Assembly (NCBI GenBank): GCA_934725735.1 | Contig: CAKVCP010000082.1 | Location: forward strand, 1 to 9,930 | Length of the DNA stretch: 9,930 bases | Direction: 5' to 3' | DNA from: an uncultured Thermoguttaceae bacterium | GTDB lineage: Bacteria > Planctomycetota > Planctomycetia > Pirellulales > Thermoguttaceae | Notes under the pieces: model-generated | Databases searched by the model: none | Told to the model about the DNA's origin: nothing | What the model saw: only the letters and a program-made list of their open reading frames with translations | Program-made: the position numbers and the translations under genes | In this document: one piece after another, positions 6,431 through 9,930 of the stretch | Layout: each line of letters opens with the position of its first letter | Numbering within the stretch: position 1 is the stretch's first letter

Positions 6431-6509
6431 TTTCAAAAGGTAAAACGCGAAAAAAGCGCGTCGGCGTATCCCTTAGCCGTCGGCGACGACATAGAAGCGG
6501 AGAAGATAA

Positions 6510-7382
6510 ATGGATATCGAATTCAAAAAGACCAACGACTTCCTCGTCGGTATCGATTCGGACGGTTGCGCGTTCGATACGATGGAACTCAAACATAAAG
6601 AATGTTTTATCCCTTGCATCATCCACCATTGGGGACTCAAGGGGATCAGCAAATACGCGCGCGAAGCGGCGGAATTTGTGAACTTATACTCGAAGTCGCG
6701 CGGCGTGAACCGTTTCCCGGCGCTGATCGAGGTCTTCAAGCTTCTGCAAAAGCGTCCGGAAGTCGTCGCGCGCGGTGCGAAGATCGAGATTCCGGAAATT
6801 CTCGTCGAGTGGATGAACAAAGAGACGAAGCTCGGCAACGCGGCGCTTGCGAAATACGTGGAAGAGACGGGCGATCCGCTCATGAAGAAGACGCTGGCGT
6901 GGTCTCTCGACGTGAACGAAACGGTCGACAAGATCGTCGGCGAGGGCGTTCCTCCCTTCCCGATGGTTCGAGAAAGCCTCGAAAAGCTCCAGGGTAAAGC
7001 GGACGTTTTGGTCGTCTCCGCAACGCCCCAAGCGGCGCTTCAGAAGGAATGGGCGAATCAGGGTCTTCTCCCCTTTGTTCAGTCGATTTGCGGACAGGAA
7101 GTCGGAACGAAGAAAGAATCCCTCGCGTACGCAAGCCTTTATCCAAAGAATCACGCGCTGATGATCGGCGACGCTCCCGGCGACTACAAAGCCGCGCTCG
7201 CGAACAACGCGCTCTTCTTCCCGATCAATCCGGGCGAAGAAGAGGCCTCGTGGAAACGTTTCTTCGAAGAAGGCGCCCAGAAATTCCTCAATGAAGAATT
7301 CGCGGGCGACTATCAACAGGAGCTTCTTGACGACTTCAATTCGCACCTTCCGACGACTCCGCCCTGGAAGGAACTTGACTGA
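6510..7382 (+). CDS. HAD-superfamily hydrolase-like protein
   Basis: A 290-residue predicted cytoplasmic hydrolase of the haloacid dehalogenase superfamily, most often phosphatases; substrate unknown. All four family motifs can be placed: motif I is GIDSDGCAFDTM, with nucleophile Asp16 and Asp18; motif II is Ser170 in VLVVSATP; motif III is Lys201/Lys202 in GTKKESLAYA; motif IV is MIGDAPGDYKAA, with Asp221 and Asp225. The roughly 150 residues between motifs I and II form a long, mostly helical cap domain. The C-terminal tail (about 243-290) is acidic and outside the core. ATG 6510 is preceded by GCGGAGAAG (6497-6505), a usable ribosome binding site, and the nucleophile is then close to the N-terminus as usual. 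Gaps of 129 and 119 bases with hairpins on both sides suggest it is a separate transcription unit. Confidence 0.85.
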   Translation: MDIEFKKTNDFLVGIDSDGCAFDTMELKHKECFIPCIIHHWGLKGISKYAREAAEFVNLYSKSRGVNRFPALIEVFKLLQKRPEVVARGAKIEIPEILVEWMNKETKLGNAALAKYVEETGDPLMKKTLAWSLDVNETVDKIVGEGVPPFPMVRESLEKLQGKADVLVVSATPQAALQKEWANQGLLPFVQSICGQEVGTKKESLAYASLYPKNHALMIGDAPGDYKAALANNALFFPINPGEEEASWKRFFEEGAQKFLNEEFAGDYQQELLDDFNSHLPTTPPWKELD

Positions 7383-7430
7383 CGCGCGGCGCGTCAAAGG
7401 TTTTTGAGCGCGGAACAAGAGGTTCCGCGC
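7381..7430 (+). terminator. Terminator-like hairpins after the HAD-like gene
   Basis: GACGCGCGGCGCGTC (7381-7395) can fold on itself and is followed by TTTTT at 7401-7405. A perfect nine-pair stem, GCGCGGAAC (7408-7416) with GTTCCGCGC (7422-7430) around an AAGAG loop, follows. The sequence after it (CGTTGTTATA) has only scattered Ts. The position directly after a stop codon and before nrdR fits a transcription end. Confidence 0.55.
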
Positions 7431-7501
7431 CGTTGTTATAGAGTTCGTCGAAGTCTAGGCGAGCTCTCAGGTTAGCGTAGATATAAGGAAATAATTCAGA
7501 G

Positions 7502-7969
7502 ATGAAGTGTCCCTTCTGTCGGGCCGACAATGATCGCGTGGTGGAAACGCGAACAAGCGAAGACGGATTCGTGATCCGTCGGCGTCGCTCTTGCCTCACG
7601 TGCGGCAAACGTTTCACGACATACGAACGCATTGAAGCGGTCAACGTCCGCGTCATCAAGCGCGACGGTTCCCGCGTTCCATTCGACCGCAACAAGGTGC
7701 GCGAAGGCGTGGAACGCGCATGTTGGAAGCGACCGGTTCGCGATTCGCAGATTTCCGAACTCGTCGCCGAACTCGAAACGCGGATTGAGGGCGAGCTCGA
7801 AATTTCGACCCAAGAGATCGGCGAAATGACGATGCAGTTGCTTCGTCGCCTCGACGAAGTCGCCTACGTGCGTTTCGCGAGCGTCTATCATAAATTTGAC
7901 ACCATTAAGGACTTTCGCAACGCGATAAGCAACATTCTTGCGGATCGTCCGATGGAAACGGAGCAGTAA
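7502..7969 (+). CDS. nrdR: Transcriptional repressor NrdR
   Basis: A 155-residue regulator that binds ATP/dATP and represses ribonucleotide reductase genes when deoxynucleotides are plentiful. The N-terminal zinc ribbon is complete: Cys3 and Cys6 in MKCPFC, Cys31 and Cys34 in SCLTCGKRFTTYER, with the basic RRRR at 26-29. The ATP-cone domain covers about 49-139 (VRVIKRDGSRVPFDRNKVREGV through FASVYHKFDTIKDF). The length is normal for the family. ATG 7502 has AAGGA twelve bases upstream, rather far, but the zinc ribbon fixes the start because Cys3 follows directly. Its usual regulatory targets (nrd genes) are not in the window, and no NrdR-box pair resembling ACACTATATATAGTGT was noticed near it. 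murB starts 37 bases after its stop. Confidence 0.95.
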   Translation: MKCPFCRADNDRVVETRTSEDGFVIRRRRSCLTCGKRFTTYERIEAVNVRVIKRDGSRVPFDRNKVREGVERACWKRPVRDSQISELVAELETRIEGELEISTQEIGEMTMQLLRRLDEVAYVRFASVYHKFDTIKDFRNAISNILADRPMETEQ

Positions 7970-8006
7970 GACGCGCAGGAGCGTCGCAAAGATAGGGAGC
8001 GGTAGC

Positions 8007-8894
8007 ATGAGTAAATTAGACGCATTTAGCGAAATCCTTCAGAAGGACGCGTCCGCCGCAGGGTTGACGTGGCTGCGCCTAGGCGGCCCCATTGAATACT
8101 TGGCGCGCCCGCGTTCGGAAGAGGAGCTTCTCGCTCTTTTGCAAGCGTGCGCTCAAGAGGTGCTTGAAGTGCGCGTCTTAGGAGACGGATCGAGTCTTCT
8201 CGTCGCCGACGAAGGCGTCAAAGGCGTCGTCGTTCAGTTGTCGGAACCGGCGTTCTGCAAGATTTCGGTCGACGCGCCCTACGTCGTCGCGGGGGCGGGC
8301 GTGAAGCTCGGCGTCTTGGCGACGACGACGGCGACCGCAGGACTCGCGGGAATCGAAGGGCTCATCGGCGTGCCGGGGGTTCTTGGCGGCGCGGCGGCGA
8401 CGAACGCGTCGACCTCCGACGTCTCCCTCGGACAGTGGGTGGAATCCGCGCGCGTCGCGACTTACGACGGTCGCATTCGCGAACTCGCCGCCGACGAAAT
8501 CGTCTTCGGATACCGTTCGAGCAGCCTGGAAAACGCGATCGTCCTCTCGATCCGCTTCCGTCTGGAGCCGGAGCCCGCGCAGGAGCTTTTCCGTCGCCTT
8601 CAGAAAATCTGGATCATTCGCGAGCAGGCGCGTCCCAAGCCCCTCTCCGGCGAGGGGTTCGCGCGGATGTTCAAAAATCCGCGCGGCGAACGCGCGGCGG
8701 AATTCATCGCCGACGTCGACATGACGAAGGCCTCCGTCGGCGGCGCAAGACTATGCGACGCCAATCCCAATCTCGTAACGACGGCGCCTAACGCAACCTC
8801 GGAAGACGTCAAAAATCTCGTCCTCATGCTTCAGGAAAAGACGCGCGTTCAACTCGGCGTCGATCTAGAAAGCGAACTTACCGTCTGGCCGTGA
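8007..8894 (+). CDS. murB: UDP-N-acetylenolpyruvoylglucosamine reductase (MurB), active site altered
   Basis: A 295-residue homologue of MurB, the FAD enzyme that reduces UDP-GlcNAc-enolpyruvate to UDP-MurNAc with NADPH in peptidoglycan synthesis. FAD-binding signatures are present: TWLRLGGP (21-28), LGDGSSLLV (58-66) and GIEGLIGVPGVLGGAAATN (115-133). FGYRSS (167-172) carries the catalytic Arg170, and LESEL (287-291) carries Glu290, matching E. coli Glu325. FKNPRG (222-227) is also kept. However, the position two before FKNP, which holds the catalytic Ser/Cys in the family, is Arg220 (ARMFKNP). The usual VSxxHANF is here LCDANPNL (249-256), so the conserved Ser and His are absent. The reading frame is intact, so this is not a frameshift. 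The start at 8007 is chosen because GGGAG (7995-7999) precedes it; a longer in-frame start at 7938 would overlap nrdR. Identity as MurB-like is firm; activity is uncertain. Confidence 0.85.
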   Translation: MSKLDAFSEILQKDASAAGLTWLRLGGPIEYLARPRSEEELLALLQACAQEVLEVRVLGDGSSLLVADEGVKGVVVQLSEPAFCKISVDAPYVVAGAGVKLGVLATTTATAGLAGIEGLIGVPGVLGGAAATNASTSDVSLGQWVESARVATYDGRIRELAADEIVFGYRSSSLENAIVLSIRFRLEPEPAQELFRRLQKIWIIREQARPKPLSGEGFARMFKNPRGERAAEFIADVDMTKASVGGARLCDANPNLVTTAPNATSEDVKNLVLMLQEKTRVQLGVDLESELTVWP

Positions 8895-8926
8895 ACTTAA
8901 AATCGAATCTCTAAAGGATTCAAAAA

Positions 8927-9930
8927 ATGGAAGAAAAAGAATTTTATCTACCTCAGAAGTTCCGATACGCAGGCGTAAACTGCGGTATCAAGCCCAATTC
9001 CACTAAACTCGACTTCGCGCTCGTCGTCTCCGACGTCCCCGCGACAGCCGCAGGGGTCTACACGCAGAACCTCAATTGCGGCGCTCCGGTGACCTACGAC
9101 CGCGCGATAACCCCCGGCGCGGGAATTCGCTCGATCGCGACCGATTCAGGATGCGCCAACGCCTGCACGGGAGAAGAAGGGCTGCGCAATGCGCGCGCGA
9201 TGGCGGAACTCGCGGGAGCTACGGTCGGCGCAACCGCCGAGCAGACCCTCGTCATGTCGACGGGCGTTATCGGCGTTCAGTTGCCGATGGACGCGATCGC
9301 CAAGGGCGCGAAGTTAGCGGGCAAAGCGCTCGGTTCGACCTACGACGATTTCGTCAAAGCCGCGACGGCGATTCAGACGACTGACACGAAGCTCAAGATC
9401 GTTTCGCGCGAAGCGACGCTCCCCAGCGGCGCGACGATTCGCCTCGCCTCCATGTGCAAGGGCGCCGCGATGATCGGCCCGAACATGGCGACTATGCTCG
9501 CCACGATCCTCACCGACGCCGCCCTGGAGCCCCAAGACGCTCAGAACGCGCTCCGCGACGCCGTCGAAGACACCTTCAACTGCGTCAGCGTCGAAGGACA
9601 CACCAGCACGAGCGACACATGCGTCCTCGTCGCCAATGGCGCCGCCTCCCCCGAGCCCCTCAAGGGCGCCGATCTCGAGGCGTTCTCCGCCCTACTCCTC
9701 GACCTCTGCCAGGAACTCGCCCCGATGATCCCCAACGACGGCGAAGGCGTCACACACCTCATCACGATCGACGTGACAGGCGCGCCCGACCGCGCGTCCG
9801 CGAAACTTCTCGCCCAGACCGTCGCCAACGACGCCCTCGTCAAGACCGCTATCTGCGGCGCCGACCCGAACTGGGGACGTATCGTCTCCGCCACCGGACG
9901 GTGCGGCGTCCCGTACGATCCGCGAAAGGT
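8927..9930 (+). CDS. argJ: ArgJ, glutamate N-acetyltransferase/amino-acid acetyltransferase (3' end cut)
   Basis: The first 334 codons of ArgJ, which transfers acetyl from N-acetylornithine to glutamate in the cyclic arginine pathway and in some species also makes N-acetylglutamate from acetyl-CoA. The precursor cuts itself in two at a conserved Thr, here Thr189 in KGAAMIGPNMATML (178-191). The oxyanion-hole motif STGVIG (111-116), SDVPATAAGVYT (35-46), SGCANACTGEEG (74-85), EGHTSTSDT (223-231), NDGEG (270-274) and GADPNWGRI (311-319) are all present. The family is usually about 390-410 residues, so some 60-75 residues lie beyond the window. ATG 8927 is supported by AAAGGA eight bases upstream. 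It follows murB by 32 bases, suggesting co-transcription. Whether it is mono- or bifunctional cannot be told. Confidence 0.95.
   Translation, partial: MEEKEFYLPQKFRYAGVNCGIKPNSTKLDFALVVSDVPATAAGVYTQNLNCGAPVTYDRAITPGAGIRSIATDSGCANACTGEEGLRNARAMAELAGATVGATAEQTLVMSTGVIGVQLPMDAIAKGAKLAGKALGSTYDDFVKAATAIQTTDTKLKIVSREATLPSGATIRLASMCKGAAMIGPNMATMLATILTDAALEPQDAQNALRDAVEDTFNCVSVEGHTSTSDTCVLVANGAASPEPLKGADLEAFSALLLDLCQELAPMIPNDGEGVTHLITIDVTGAPDRASAKLLAQTVANDALVKTAICGADPNWGRIVSATGRCGVPYDPRK

Noticed and set aside
6684..7418. 244-residue open frame on the minus strand opposite the HAD-like gene
   Set aside because: Antisense to all four HAD motifs; arginine- and phenylalanine-rich composition typical of a shadow frame.
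7938..8006. N-terminal extension of MurB by 23 residues
   Set aside because: It would overlap the end of nrdR, lacks a ribosome binding site, and the arginine/serine-rich extension does not look like a MurB N-terminus; ATG 8007 has GGGAG at good spacing.
9137..9181. ArgJ motif DSGCANACTG instead of the common NSGNANACTG
   Set aside because: Variation at these positions is known within the family as I recall it, and all catalytic motifs are intact, so it is not strong evidence of altered function.
1..9930. Mobile element, phage, CRISPR, toxin-antitoxin or biosynthetic cluster
   Set aside because: No transposase, integrase, terminal inverted repeats, regular short repeat arrays or defence-type genes were seen; the genes are mainly housekeeping or common accessory families.

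Overview
The window reads as an ordinary chromosomal stretch from a GC-rich, CpG-rich bacterium, most probably a planctomycete (Pirellulales-like). This placement is inferred from the protein families: a Tat-exported Gfo/Idh/MocA oxidoreductase with a long insertion, a DoxX-type membrane protein split by a large insertion and carrying the RIGVGWHFLYEG segment, and a HAD-like hydrolase beginning GIDSDGCAFDTM. No transposon, phage gene, CRISPR array, tRNA or rRNA was seen.

Left part (1-3332), minus strand. Reading right to left there is a DoxX-like membrane protein (TTG start at 3332), a Tat-signal Gfo/Idh/MocA oxidoreductase (start 1992), and the first 17 codons of another gene (start 53) that leaves the window. 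The gaps hold hairpins and three copies of TATTGTAA. A 576-base gene-free spacer (3333-3908) then separates the minus-strand genes from the plus-strand genes. It carries a good sigma70-like promoter in each direction: TTGATA-16-TAAAAT on minus and TTGAAC-17-TATAAT on plus.

Right part (3909-9930), plus strand. The order is a UPF0210/PFL-family protein, an acyltransferase-3 membrane protein 21 bases later, a HAD-like hydrolase, NrdR (repressor of ribonucleotide reductase genes), MurB (peptidoglycan precursor reductase) and ArgJ (arginine biosynthesis, cut by the window end). Gaps of 21, 129, 119, 37 and 32 bases suggest transcription units UPF0210-acyltransferase, then HAD, then nrdR-murB-argJ. 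Terminator-like hairpins lie in the two larger gaps. The genes are mostly housekeeping and do not form one obvious pathway.

The most notable observation is that the MurB homologue has Arg220 where the family has its catalytic Ser/Cys (the residue before xFKNP), and it also lacks the usual SxxHANF motif, although the other active-site residues are kept. No clearly undescribed multi-gene system is evident; the remaining findings are modest.
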